Source: Lomentospora prolificans (lineage: Eukaryota > Ascomycota > Sordariomycetes > Microascales > Microascaceae). Taken from it: a DNA stretch of 64,000 nt. Below the pieces are notes generated by a model that saw only the letters and a program-made list of their open reading frames with translations, did not search any database and was not told the origin of the DNA. The stretch lies in assembly GCA_029532625.1 (NCBI GenBank), contig JARFXM010000010.1, positions 1,178,001 to 1,242,000 of the forward strand, written 5' to 3'. The translations under genes and the position numbers were made by a program. Of this stretch, positions 51,301 to 63,510 are shown piece by piece (position 1 is the first letter of the stretch; each line of letters starts with the position of its first letter).

Positions 51301-53995
51301 AGCCAGAGAAGTTACGCCACTCCGCAAGTGTTCTGCTTTCTAGAGAGTCTGGTGCGGCGGTTGATATCTCTTTCGAAAGGGTAACCCATTTATCAAACGC
51401 TAATTCCCAGGCAGACAAGATGCCGCTAGTAGGGTATTGCAGGCGACGGAGGAGATTTCGAACGCGCTTCTGGAATGCGACGAGCCCCGTAAGACGAAAG
51501 TCACGGGAGGCAAGCTCACGAAATACTGCGGAATTGCGAAGTAAACTTGTGGTTTGCTTTGCCATGGCTGAGGACGCCTCGAGAATGACACACTCTCGCA
51601 AGAAGTATCCAATACAAGTGGTAACCAGTTCGCACGTCTCTAGATCTGATGAGCATAAGGAAACGAGGAGTGCCATCTCAAGCTTGGAGGCGACGGAGGG
51701 GAGATCAGAAATTTCTTCTTCAAGGTGGGCGAGGTCCTAGGGAGAGAATGTAAGACAAGCACACATATTTTTTATTGAGCATGCACTCGTCGTACCTGTA
51801 TCGCCGTCAATAGTAGTACCCGGGCCTCCAGATAGTTCTTCACACGGGCAAGTTCAGAGTTATTCAAGGTGCTTGTAATCTGATCTGCCATTGTGGATAA
51901 GATTGCGGAGCTATTCGACTACTGTAAGATAGTGACCGGGCTTGCCGCCATTGACTTCTTTTATAGATGACGTACCTGCGTCTCCAAAACTCTTCCTTCA
52001 AAGACGATGACTTCGATTTATCCAATGCCTTCGGCCTATCTAGTTCAGAAAGGTTGGCAAAGAGCCGCCTTGCTACATTGCAAGCCCTCTGGAGGATTTC
52101 GTCATCCGGAGATGTCATGCAGAGCAAGAACCATTCGAAGATATGGCCATCCGAAGCGTCGTCGCCTTCCCGGAACGCAAGATCAAACAGAAGGCCCGGT
52201 GACGCATCCAAAAAGCGTAAAACATCATAGGCAATCGCTGTCGAGGTGTTTACCTCGGACTTGCTTTGAGCTGGCGACTGGTCCTGAACGCTAGCGGGGT
52301 CTAAGGTGGCGACTACCTAGCACTTTGTTAGTAGATAGTTGGTGGACGCTAGAGACTGTCACAAACCTCGAGCTGTCTTCGCATAAAAGATCCTGCGGCA
52401 ATGAAAACCTGTTCGTACTTCTTGGGATGCTTCTGTTTGGCGAAGTAATAGCAGCCTTGGACGACCGCTTTCTTGAAGCTAAGGGGGGCAGATGGGGCCA
52501 AGCACGCTTGTATCAGAGAATCTACAGAGCTATCGAGGTTGAGTTGGGCTATGCTGACGAACGCTGCTGTCATCATATCTTGTTCAAAAACCGGGGCATC
52601 TACGCCGGCTGGAAATCGTCGGAATACCGCATCTCTGACTTCGTCTTGAACGTCCATCGCGTAGCTCACTAATGCGGCGTCACTCTCAGCGTGAAAGTGA
52701 CGTGCAACTCGTAACAGTGAGACTAAACAGTAACAGGCATGTTCGTTTCTGTTGCGAAGTGACTTCCTAAGTGCGTCAAGAAAAGCAACCTTCTTCGACA
52801 TGCTATTACTCTTAACTTGTCGCAGGTTACTGACAACCTCAAATACGTCCGGTATTAGGAAAAGTAAGGCGGTCTGCAGAGGATAGATAACTGCCTTTCT
52901 TCTTCCATTCTCGATCGCTGCCTGGGTCATGTCGAATATGGTGTCGGCGCCGCCATCGAGTCTCTTACGAAGGTTGTGGAGTTCGACAAACTCGTGAGGG
53001 AAACGGTCGATCCAGCGCGTAATCAATAAAGATGTCGCAAGAGAAACATTGTTCTGGAAGGGTTTGCGGAAGTGTAAGAAACTGGAGCAAATCTCCTGCA
53101 GGACTAGGCCAAGTTTCTGCCCGTTAACCCAGAAGAAGGCGAGGAGGCGGAGAAACACTAAGGCGTGAGTTTCTTCCTCGCTTGTCGAGAGGGCTTGCGC
53201 TTGGACGGATTGAGACTGCGGAGCAGCTGGTCTAAGGACATAAAGCGCTTTCCTGAAGTACTCAAAGGCGCCTGGCCAACCGGACGCGGTTAGGTATTCT
53301 ACGATGACCCTAATGTCAGCCTCCATCTGGGAGAATTCTGCAGCAAGTGGCACAAGTTTCCCAGAGCCTTGCGCAGGAGCAAATATCATGGAGGCGGCTC
53401 CGGGATCCGAGTCTCTTGGCATGGTATCTTCGAGAATCATGCGTGTAGGTAGAATGAAACCTTCAGGGAGAGGGTCAAGAAGCTGACGAAGCATGTCGAA
53501 GAATCGCGCAATTATAACATCATCAAGAGGAGGCGGATCCACGGTAGGGCTAACACCCGGTGAATGGGTGTGATCAATATCGGTATCACTAGCCTTGGGA
53601 CCATTGTCACGGCGACAGATCGACTGCCAATGAGTAGTGCAGCAATCTGCCGCCAATGATAGGAGGAACCGTACTGAAAGGAGTACATGTGGTGGGTGAC
53701 TACTGATCGAGTGATATGAAGCGGTGAGCTCCTCAAGATGGGATAGTAATGGCTCGAGAACTAGAGGGAGACTTCCGGTACTGATTTGAACGACTGTTGA
53801 TCTAGAAATGGAGATGAGATCGTCCTGGGCAAGGTCTTGTCCGTTTGTCCCGGTTCTGTGAGGAAGCTAGGGACGATGAGCCTGTGGTCAGCAAAGCTTG
53901 TTTGTTTGGACAATGGGCTAGATAGAAGCCTATACCCTTGTGGCAAGCCGGTCGATTAAACAGGCGACAAGGCCTGCATCCCCATTTGCGGACAT
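45367..53995 (-). CDS. IRA2: IRA/neurofibromin-type Ras GTPase-activating protein
   Basis: Large RasGAP that switches off Ras by stimulating GTP hydrolysis, in fungi upstream of cAMP/PKA. I place 15 exons: 53995-53936, 53866-52367, 52316-51976, 51910-51796, 51736-50204, 50119-49942, 49874-49585, 49523-49236, 49159-48788, 48725-48639, 48565-48393, 48315-47639, 47581-45742, 45685-45433, 45381-45367. They total 7,722 nt, in phase at every junction (2,573 residues). The GAP domain is about residues 1185-1450: arginine finger in L-L-R-R-N-C-V-A-T-K (R1250) and signature F-L-R-F-F-C-P-A at 1361-1368. A SEC14-like region (about 1560-1650) and PH-like region (about 1670-1790) follow, with long helical repeats on both sides. 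Start chosen for its CCGCC-ATG context and the family-like first residues. The gene borders the RIP block but its coding exons look unmutated. Least certain is the 15-nt last exon. Confidence 0.9.
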
Positions 53996-55144
53996 GGCGG
54001 CTTTGGAACAGGTAAGCCTTTCGCGGGGAGGGGGTGCTGAATGGGATATCTCTTGCGCTAATACTGGAGGGACGCAGTCGAGTGGCGTTCTATAGAAGCG
54101 TCATTGGGAGCGAAAGTGGTAGACTAGGGGTGTCGAGTCCTAGACGGGAGCGAAGAAGGCAATTGCTGGTCGCATACGGTGGTAGGGATCGGTGGGATGC
54201 GGCTGCCGGGTGTATCTTGAGGGTCTGCAAGCGCACTGGGTTGGAGTCATCAATCCGTTAGGTCGGTAAATCCTGGTCATTAGTACAGAGTGTATTCGAG
54301 TATAGGGCCAGCGAGGCAGATGAGCCAGTAGGCCTAAAGTAGTAGGTGTGGGCAAGTTATCATCTGTGATTGAGGTAGGATCGTTTCAGTGGGAGGTTTG
54401 AAAGGGTTGACTATGTTGGACAGTTGCAATCGGGGTTTGACAGCATGGCTATGGTACTCCCTGGGACAAACCCCGCCATGCACAAAATAATTACAATTAT
54501 AGCCACTCCAAGTTAAAACACTAGGCACGGTCTTTCAGATAACCGTCTTCTCTCAAACTTCAAGGACAGCCCGAAATGGCCAGCAAGAGAATATGTTCAA
54601 AACAGGTATTTAGGGACCGTCTTTTAGAGCTCAAATATCACTCTCATTGAAGAAGCTAACATGGAGCGTAGGAAGGTACTCGATACACAACTGCAAGTCA
54701 ATACGCGAGTCATTTAAGGACATAGTCGCCAGTGAATGATTAGCATTATATCTTCATGCGAAGACGACTCGAGTATTCTCGGTGAGCTACTAAGCTCCGA
54801 AACGTATGCAATCCATGGATCTGATTTCATGAGAGTGGTATGTGAGCATTATTTGAAATGGGGCCGTCGAGCTCAAAACCCCCCAGTCCACGAAGGCATG
54901 ACAAGTGCGGATAGAGCCAGAGTCTTGTGTTTTCTCGGGCCTCGCTTTCTCCGTTCCCTTTCTACATAGATATGGTGGAGGAGACATCCCGCACTACTGA
55001 CGCTTTGATCTAACCCTGCACAGGCGAGAGACAACCCGGATTCGGAGTGTTGCATCATCCACTACCTTGACGTTCAACTCAATGCGCTTGATCATCCGCA
55101 AGGAGGGAATGGGTGGCCTATCCCAGTGGGTCACCGTAATTCCG
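53996..55144. promoter_or_regulatory. Intergenic: RasGAP upstream region and RAT1 3' flank
   Basis: 1.15 kb between two minus-strand genes. It should contain the promoter and 5' UTR of the RasGAP gene next to 53996 and the RAT1 3' UTR next to 55144. Several short frames occur on both strands but none has a recognisable product or splice partner. I see no TATA box or repeat I would defend. Confidence 0.4.
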
Positions 55145-58100
55145 TCAGTATCTTCGCCCACGGTTGTGATCCCGTCCAGAGCCACTACCCCTACTACTCC
55201 AAGGGATATTATAGGACTGGTCCACACCAGGGGGAGGAGGTTGCCGTCCCTGTCCCGACGAGGGACCGCGTGGAGGGCCAAATGTCTGTGAATGATTTGG
55301 CCTACGGTTATCGTACGTATATGGCGGTGGGTGGGGCCGCATGCCCGTTCCGAACTCTTGGTGTCCCTGAGGTGGCATCCAAATAGTTTGTGGGTTAGAT
55401 GCTGGCCCATGGAAGCCCGAGTGGTGCTGATGATGGCGTTGTCGGTCCCAAGGTTGAGAACCGCTGACATTATTATGCCTAGGTTGCATTTGGGAGTAAC
55501 TATTGTGATGGTTGCGGCTGGCGAACTGATGCGATCCGCCTGGGGCGTAACTGATACGGTCAGTTTTACCTCTCGCATCATAGCCGTTTCTTCCCAACGG
55601 AGCGCCACCGTAGCTCCGACCGGCGGATTCCAGTGTTCGCTTGAGTGTTTCAATATCACCACGGTCAAGGGAGGGTTTTGGCATTCGCACCCCTCGAAGA
55701 AGCATGGATTTATGACCCTGGGCCGTAGGCGACGATATCTCATAGTGGACGCTGGAAAAATGGTTAGCATCGGACAGGTTAAGCGGGCTGATACTCATGA
55801 AGGGGTTGAACTGACGTGAGCGAGCGATCATATTCAAGACAAGGCATTTCCTTGCGCTGTAACGGGTACTCAAGACGGCCATGTGGCACATATTCATCGA
55901 TCTTCTCAACCCTACCGGTTAAGCCCCCACTGACTCGGGGATCCAAATCATAGCCTGCCACTCCCTTTTTCTTGGTGTAAAAATGACTTGTGATATCGCT
56001 ATACAGGTCGACATTTGAATCAGACAGAAGTAGAGCGACCTTACCTGTTCCGTTACGGCACGCGTCTTTAGGGCTCAACAAAGGATATTTCTTCTCAACC
56101 GCGTTTAGCAAGCGTGGCATGTCGATGAACGGCAAGAGCGCCACACCCTGCCATGCCATTTTCTTCCCATTAAGATCAATCTCGAACTCTTCGGGATAAA
56201 AATCTATAATCTCGCTATCCTCGTTCGTCATCAAATCGTGAAACACGGCGGGAAGTGCATGTCGAGAAGCTGCTGGAAGAACGCTCATCAATTGCTCAAA
56301 GGGTCTAGATATGCGTCCCTTCTCAAACTTGATTTCCATTTTGTCTAGGTTGACAAAATCTTGTGCGAAAGGTGCATAGTGATAAGGATAGTACCACTCC
56401 CAGGAAGGGCAACCCTGGAAGTAATATAGGAGAACCCATGCAAGCCCTTCGACGTATGCCTCGGCGACCTTGTTTCGGAAGGTAATGTCTTTAGGGTCGG
56501 CATGGAACTTTTGTTCGTAATAACGGTCCGCGTAACCCTCCTCCCAGAGCCGGACTGTATCTACCGGCGCGTCCGGAGCGGAAGATGGGGTTGATGGACT
56601 GTCAGTAACTGCTCCTGGAGTACTGTCTGATGGAGTGGTAAGACCGTCCTCCAAGGCGGCGGCATTACGTTTCCCAAGGATAGAATTCGTGGCCTTTGGG
56701 CTTGATGAATCTGGCCTAGAGCCAGCTTTTGCCCCAGACGATGGAAGGCTGTCTTTGTCTAGAGGCGGCTCGGAGGTAATCAGTCCTTTGAGGACACTAG
56801 CAGCACTTCTGTTCGCGAGGTTCGCATCGCTGGCGGTGCCTCGAGTGATTACCGAATCGTGCGTAGCCGGGCGGCCTCGTGAAAAGTTGGAGATCGGTTG
56901 GAGTGATGCAAGGCCCGATGCTGCAGTATCAACGTTGTGATGCTTCCACCTTGGCTCTTGGGACGCACTCTTACCCAAAGAGCTGTCTTGCAGCTTCCTC
57001 CGTTTCGCATTTGCTTCACGCCGATCCTCTTGTTGCTTCCTCCGCCTAAAGATAGCATCCTCTTGCTTGGCAAGACCATCCATGATGAGCTGAGCGCGGT
57101 GAAGATCAATGTGACCATCCCTAGTCACATAGCCGCCCATAAAGGGCAAGTTGTCCCTCCATATGGCAGTGAGTGTCTGAATGCCATTCTCGCGAATTTC
57201 GAGCGCTGGAAGGTGAGGGAGGAAGTCATTGCCCACAAAGCAGCACAAAAATATCCAGTCATCAATTACCCGCTCGAGGTCAAAACGAAAAGGCAGATCT
57301 GGGATATATAGCTCCACAGCTAGATATTCTCTCAGCGCTGCAATGTGAAGCCAAATAAATGGCTTTAATGGCGTTGAGTTGTCTTTCTCGTCAAATTCTC
57401 CGTCTTTCTCCTTTTCTTGACCTTTACAGTTGTATGCGTCGTGTCCTTTCTGGCCACATAGTTTACATAGACGTGCTTGAGCTTCCTGGAAGAAAACATC
57501 TTCGCGAAGGACTCGGAAATGGGGTTCGTGTGTGGCCAGCGCTAACATGATTAAATCCGCGTCGAGTCCGTAGATAACATGCCGGGTGTTAGGATCGTAA
57601 TCGGGGGACGCCCTCTGCGATCGGACAAAGTCCATAATCTTGTGCTCGCCCTCTCCGGGCACAGTGGCGTCGGAAATAATAACTTTGAGATTTGCCCAGG
57701 CGGGATCAGTGTTAAGCTTATATGCACACCAATAGCGGAGGCTAATTGCGAGGATATCCATGAATGGAGTTCCTGGCGTAATGGAGTTTGAGTCAAAAGT
57801 CTGTTTTACGGCATCTTCTGGTGAGGTTACCGCGGAGTTACCGCCTTGCCGCCTTAGAAGAGCTCGAAGTTCCTCTTTGGCTGCCTCCTTCTCCTGAGCT
57901 TCCTGGGCGGAGCGGAATCTGCGCGACCGCTGCTGATTCATCTTTGCTCGAGGCGCGACACCGTCTAATATCGCGCGTGTCAGTAATTTGTCGCAAAAAC
58001 TGGGTGCGACCCCCATCGAATGAGGGGGCGAGCCCGGGAGGGGAGGAGCTATAGGGCATTCATACCAACAGCTATGACAAGGACCTTGCGCGGGCGAACC

Positions 58101-58375
58101 ATGCCGACGACCCGATCCGTATACTTGAAAATTTCCAACATCATCTCCTCCTCATCCTTAGGTGCCGGACGGTCTTCCGGATGTGAACATGGATGCACTA
58201 TGCCATTCATATCGAGATATAGGTTGTCAAACTCTTCGCCATTTGGATTCGGTTGTGTTCTGTCGACGGGGATAACCGAGCCATCTTCCATTTTTTTAGG
58301 CAAGTCCTCAATCACCGGCGAGATGATTTTCGGATACTTTTTGCTAAGCCAGCGAAATGCAGCGGGAATACCCAT
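55145..58375 (-). CDS. RAT1: Nuclear 5'-3' exoribonuclease RAT1/XRN2
   Basis: Processive 5'-3' exoribonuclease that degrades downstream RNA during Pol II termination and trims rRNA and snoRNA precursors in the nucleus. Exons 58375-58066, 57964-55816 and 55751-55145 join in phase to 1,021 residues. The N-terminus M-G-I-P-A-A-F-R-W-L and the acidic catalytic set are present: D-M-N-G in exon 1, P-G-E-G-E-H-K-I near 206-213 and L-D-A-D near 237-240. A CCHC zinc knuckle at about 270-283 (C-x2-C-x4-H-x4-C) is typical of RAT1 and absent from cytoplasmic XRN1, which decides the paralogue. The C-terminal 200 residues are rich in His, Gln, Pro, Gly and Arg and end in R-G-R-R-Y. Intron 2 has a GTCAGT donor, GCTAAC branch and CCAG acceptor. 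Divergent from USO1. Confidence 0.95.
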
Positions 58376-59889
58376 TGTGGATGTCGGCGGAGCTGATGAG
58401 GGTATAATAGAGCTGACGATGAGGGAAGCAGCGCTTGCGAAGGTGAGATACCGCCTTGACGGCGATAAAGACGCCGATGACTTCTTTATGAGCAATTTGG
58501 CATGGGTCTTGAGCCGTTCCAAACTCGAAACTCTAGCTTGCGATTCCTGAGCTCAAATGGTCGGGGTTTGTTTCACTAAAAGTCTCTGTTCGATGATAGT
58601 CTTGGGTTTGGTTCTTTGACGACGCGAGGCTGGCGAATTGAGATTTCGCTTGACATACCCTGGATGCTTTGGGGTCCTTACTAATACTCCGTTAGTAACC
58701 TTCGTATATGGGTCATATTGACGAGGTTCTCCCAGGAAAATGCCGGATAAAGCAATTGTGAGGCAAAAAGAATTATCGCTCTTAAGGCGGTTATTATTAA
58801 TTTTCTTGGCGGTAAAACCAATGTTTGTGGTCAAACAGGTATTGGTCGTAAGAGGAAATGTGAGTCTCGAGTAAAAAAGAAGACGGAACCCTTTCCCTTC
58901 CTTCCATCTTTACCTTACCGCTTTCTCCAATTATTTTTTCACTGAGGGACCATTTAGGACACACATTTTACATGGCACATGACAAGAATTGAACAGGGCA
59001 CCTGAAGAAAAAAGGTTTTCTGTTTGGAACTATTATCGACTACTATGGCACACTATTGAACCTGAATCCTGTGGAATTTTCCATTTACTATAGTGGGGGT
59101 GCGATTAGACCCAATAATACCGTTAAACCAAAGAATACCACTAAACCAAAGAATGCTTTTAAACCGTGTTTGTGGTCAAAGGTGAAGTATGGCACAGTCA
59201 AAAAAAGGTGAAGTATAGGTCTCGTTTGGCCGCAACCCCCTATATTGACAAGTCATATTAGTGGAAGAATTTGTTGAATGGCAAATCTCCGTCAAATCGA
59301 ATCAGGATCCCCTTCGAGTTGGCTGGGCCCCCGAGGTATTTCTTATATGACGATCACGTGCAGGGTGGCAAGGGCCGTCGGCTCGGGCTTGACTCCGAGT
59401 CACAAAAGGCTGTGCGAGCCATGACCTTGAAGCCTGTTGCCGATGGAATGCTCTCGCGTTCTCATGCCTCGCATCCTGTAATATTCCAATACCTTGATTT
59501 TCTTTAGGAACATAAACTGTTTTACCTTCAGCACCAAGGTACGCTGAATCAAATAATTTGACGCATATCACCATACTTGATATACGAATTTGAGGATAAG
59601 CCACCATTTATAGAACAAGCCACTATCGTACCAACCATCAGCGTTCAGCGACCTCGCAATATTGGAACGCAGCCAATATTGTCAAGGAGTCGAACTTTCG
59701 CGACTCTACATCCAGTTCAGTTCAATTTAGCACCCTGGATGCCAATTCTAGTGTCAATCCTCCATCTCGACCAATATATATCTAATTGTAATCCGATCCA
59801 GGTTACGAATTGATGCATCATTGCGAGTAAACCACGACCATCATTCCGACCCTCGAGGCCCTCATGGAAGATTTTTGACCCCCGGCAAT
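58376..59889. promoter_or_regulatory. Divergent promoter region between RAT1 and USO1
   Basis: 1.5 kb between two divergent start codons, so it must serve both genes. It holds short direct repeats: a TAAACCAAAGAAT unit twice at about 59125-59155, and the 13-mer GTTTGTGGTCAAA at about 58823 and 59168. A 101-codon minus frame (59302-59607) and a 78-codon plus frame (59271-59507) overlap in it without recognisable product. CpG and CpA are normal; no RIP sign. Confidence 0.4.
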
Positions 59890-62800
59890 ATGTTCTCGCT
59901 GTCATCTGCACCAGCTAAGCAGTCGGTCAGCGAGACGATTACGGTGCTTAGTGGGCGTTTAAGTTCGGCGACCCTCCTAGAGGATAGACGAGCTGCCATC
60001 CTCGGACTGCGAAGCTTCGCAAAGGATTACCCGGCCTCGGTTGCTTCCGGCGCGCTCCGAAGCTTAATCGGATGCTTGGCGAAAGATGGAGAGGATGTAG
60101 ACACCGTCAAAGTTGTCCTCGAGACTCTTCTCATGCTTTTTCGACCAAATGAAGACAGTCCCGAGGCTTCTGAAGAGATTGTCTTATGGCTTGCTGACGA
60201 GTTTACTCAACGCCAAGAAAATATAGCTCTGTTGCTTGATCTCCTTCAAACCAACGACTTCTATTCCAGACTCTATATTCTGCAACTTCTTGGCGCCATC
60301 CTATCCGCTCGTGTAGAGAGGACGGAGGAATGCATCCTTGTGGCCCCTCTTGGTGTCTCTACGTTGGTCGGACTTCTTGATGACCGTCGCGAAGCAGTTC
60401 GGAATGAGGCTATCAGCCTCTTGATTTACCTAACACCATCGTCGGCCGAAATACAAAAACTAGTCGCATTTGAAAGCGCGTTCGAGCGCTTGTTTTCAAT
60501 CGTAGCCCTAGAAGGCTCCCTATTAGAGGGTGGCCAAACGGTAGAGGATTGTTTGATTCTACTGGCCAACCTTCTCCGCCAAAATCAATCCAACCAGTCG
60601 CTATTTCGGGATTCTAAAAGCATCCTCCAACTGACGGCCCTTCTTGAGAGCGCATACAAGCTACCTCCCGAGGAGGAGCTTGCCTCGTGGGCGCGGGCCC
60701 AGAGAAACCGGAACCTGTATGCCCTCTTGTCCGTTATCCGGCTTCTTCTCTCCTCAGGTTCGGCCAATCTCGCTCAGAATCAGGATGCGTACTGGCAATC
60801 CGGGCTACTTTATCATGCTCTTCAGCTGGCCTTCTGCCAGGCAGCAGAGGGCCAGATCCGAGCAGAGGTGCGTTTGCGTCGCACATATGGCCCCTTCATG
60901 CAACATGGTACTTACATTGCAGTTTTAGGCACTCGTAGCCTGTGCAGATATGATTAGAGGAAACCCAGATCTTCAGGGCAAGTTTGCGCAACTCACTGTA
61001 CCTAGCCTTCTTGCCAGCGACGATAGCGCTGCTCACGATAATGGGAGCAAGAGTGGCTTGGTGTACGTGATTGACGGGTTACTGGACCTAACATTAGCGA
61101 TACAGCCATTGCCCGAATTCAACTTGCGCATGTCGGCCTATGAATGTATTAAAGCGTATTTTTACCAGCATGCAGAGATACGCCAGCATTTCCTCTCACG
61201 CGCAATTGAAGGTCATAAGGCCGACCGAGATGAGACTGGCAATATTCTCACGCTTCTCCTCAACCCCTCGCCCCGCCAAACTGCTTCAGACCCTTACGCT
61301 ATCTGGTTCGCCGCTATGATTTTATTTCACCTCATTTTTGACGATGCAGGAGCTAAGGCCAGTGCTATGGCGGTAACAGAAGGGGATGTATCGAGCGGCG
61401 AGGAGGTAGTCACTAGCATCCAGGCAATCAGCGCACATCTCATCTCTGGATTAGCCCGTGGCGATGATCCTCGGATCCTAGTGGCGTATTTGATGTTGCT
61501 TATAGCTTGGTTATCCGATGACCCCGCTGCTGTCGATGATTTCCTGGGAGAAGGTAGCCATGTGCAAGGCTTGATACAGGCCGTAGCCCAGCCCGCCCAC
61601 GGGCTGGAGGAGATAGTTCAGGGGCTCTGTGCTATGCTACTAGGCGTTGCGTACGAATTTTCAACGAAGGACTCGCCCATACCTCGGGCAACACTCCAAT
61701 CCGTGTTACTATCCAGGATGGGCCGGGACAAGTACCTCGATAAGTTAGCTAGGCTTCGAGCCCATCCTTTTATCCGTGATTTCGAGGTTACTCCACAGAA
61801 GTCAGACGGCTCGATTGCTGGGAGACTTCCTGATGTCTATTTTGACAACGCCTTCGTCGAGTTCCTCAAGGATAATTACAGTAGACTAGTCCGAACGATC
61901 GACAGGCACCCTGATCTAGAAACTCCAGTTATGTCTAATGGGTTCCACAAAGGTGTCTCCCGAGAGCTTGTCGACTCGCTAAGAGAACAACTAACTGAAA
62001 AAGAGTCGGCTTTTCGCGGGCTGCAGGCAGCCCTAGCATCACTCGAGAACCAGCTCTCACGGGAACGGGGGGCTCTCCAAAGCACGCGCGAGACGGCCTT
62101 GAAAGACATTACCAGGATCAACGACGCTAAACACAAGTTACAGCAGGAGCACGAGGGTGAAATACAGTAAGAACAATCACTGACTATACAGACGATCATA
62201 CCTTACCAATGTAATCGCCATGAAGCAGCTAACTGTTGTGCGGCAATAGGAAATTATCTGCTGAACAAAGAATAAGGGAGGAATCATACCGACGCGAACT
62301 TGAAAAGCTGAGACGAAGCCATGACGAAGAATTGCGGTAGGCACATGATTTCCTACTCTCCCTCATTCAACACTAATCCCATACTATATAGCCAATTGCG
62401 GCTCGCCCATCAACGTTCAGAAGATGAGAATAAGCGACAACTGGAGCAACTCCGCCATTCAACGGACGCTGAGGCAGAGCGATATCGTCGACGGGCCGAG
62501 GCTGAAATAGCTGACTTGCATGCGACCATAAGCCGGCTCGAAGTCGACTTATTACGAGTAAGTACCCAGGCAGATTTAAGGTAGGGCTACGGAGATGCAA
62601 TAGTAACGTTGGATCAGACGAAAAAAACCAAAACACAAGAACTCCAAGCACTTCGAGAAGATTGTACCAAGCAACTTGCTAGTAAGACGCTATCTATGGA
62701 CAAAGCCCTTTCCCAAGTTAAAGAGTTGGAGACGCGCATCAAGACTGAGGAAGAGGAGCGCAAGAAGGTGAGATTATTTAGAAACCACTGATGAATAGTC

Positions 62801-63066
62801 AGTCAAGGGATTATTTAACCCGCTAACTTCGCCGCATCTAGGCTGAAGCGTCAGCGGCAAATATAGCCGCTGCCAAGGTAACTCTCCAAAGCGAGCTTGA
62901 TGACCTATTAATGGTATTGGGCGATACCGAGGAAAAGCTTGGAAAATACAAAGCGCGCCTAGTTAGTTTAGGCGATGAAGTATCGGATGTGGGTGAGGAG
63001 GGAGATGATGATGCGGACGATGAAGATGTTGCTGGAAGCGATACCAATGAAGCAGCGGGGTTATGA
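59890..63066 (+). CDS. USO1: USO1/p115 vesicle-tethering protein
   Basis: Golgin-type tether that docks ER-derived COPII vesicles at the Golgi before SNARE fusion, downstream of Ypt1/Rab1. Exons 59890-60867, 60929-62166, 62250-62336, 62392-62557, 62618-62767 and 62842-63066 join in phase to 947 residues. Residues 1 to about 655 form the armadillo-like globular head (starting M-F-S-L-S-S-A-P-A-K, with L-E-D-R-R-A-A-I-L-G-L). The block ending Y-F-D-N-A-F-V-E-F-L is the conserved head C-terminus. From about 668 to 920 the sequence is charged heptad coiled coil, and the tail is acidic (runs of D and E), matching the family. The coiled coil is shorter than in yeast Uso1. The start is the Met opening the conserved region; an in-frame upstream ATG extension would be non-conserved. 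Confidence 0.93.
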
Positions 63067-63510
63067 CGGCACGAGCGAATTTTACGAACGCGCTCCCCTA
63101 GGGTATTCATAATGTGCTCTTAACTACCCTCTCTTCTCCTTTCCTCTATGGACATCCGCTTCTTGTTTCCCCTTGTCTACCAATGTTGTTCTCGACGTTA
63201 GGGAATAAACTTAACTTTCGGGCTTTTTCATAATAGTGCTTCTTAGGGCGCATTACGCGCTTACGCTGTGCTGCGGACTTTTTACTCTCGAAACTATTAC
63301 CCCACATTCTAATATGACTACTCTGACCAACGAGCAGATCAAGGCGAGAGTTCCAAGAAAAATTTTCTCTATATAAATCTTGTCTTCTTTTCACTTCTCT
63401 AGCTGGGAAGAGATTCGGTAACACATACTTACTTATCCGGAAACGCTCGATATCTGGCATCGACGTTCGGACTGTTGCAACAACTGGGTTTTAAAAGCCG
63501 CCCTGCTCCA
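63067..63510. promoter_or_regulatory. Intergenic: USO1 3' flank and PRMT3 promoter
   Basis: 444 bp between two plus-strand genes, with a pyrimidine-rich stretch at about 63125-63180. It must hold the USO1 3' end and the upstream region of the methyltransferase gene. A minus-strand frame crosses it without a recognisable product. Nothing else identified. Confidence 0.4.

Noticed and set aside
54994..55770. 258-codon minus-strand frame overlapping the RAT1 3' end
   Set aside because: Different frame from RAT1 exon 3, which matches the family and splices in phase; the longer frame is a shadow.
59302..59607. 101-codon minus-strand frame in the divergent promoter
   Set aside because: No recognisable domain or splice partners, and an overlapping plus-strand frame of similar length is equally plausible.
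63146..63460. 104-codon minus-strand frame between USO1 and PRMT3
   Set aside because: Basic, low-complexity translation with no family resemblance; sits in UTR/promoter sequence.
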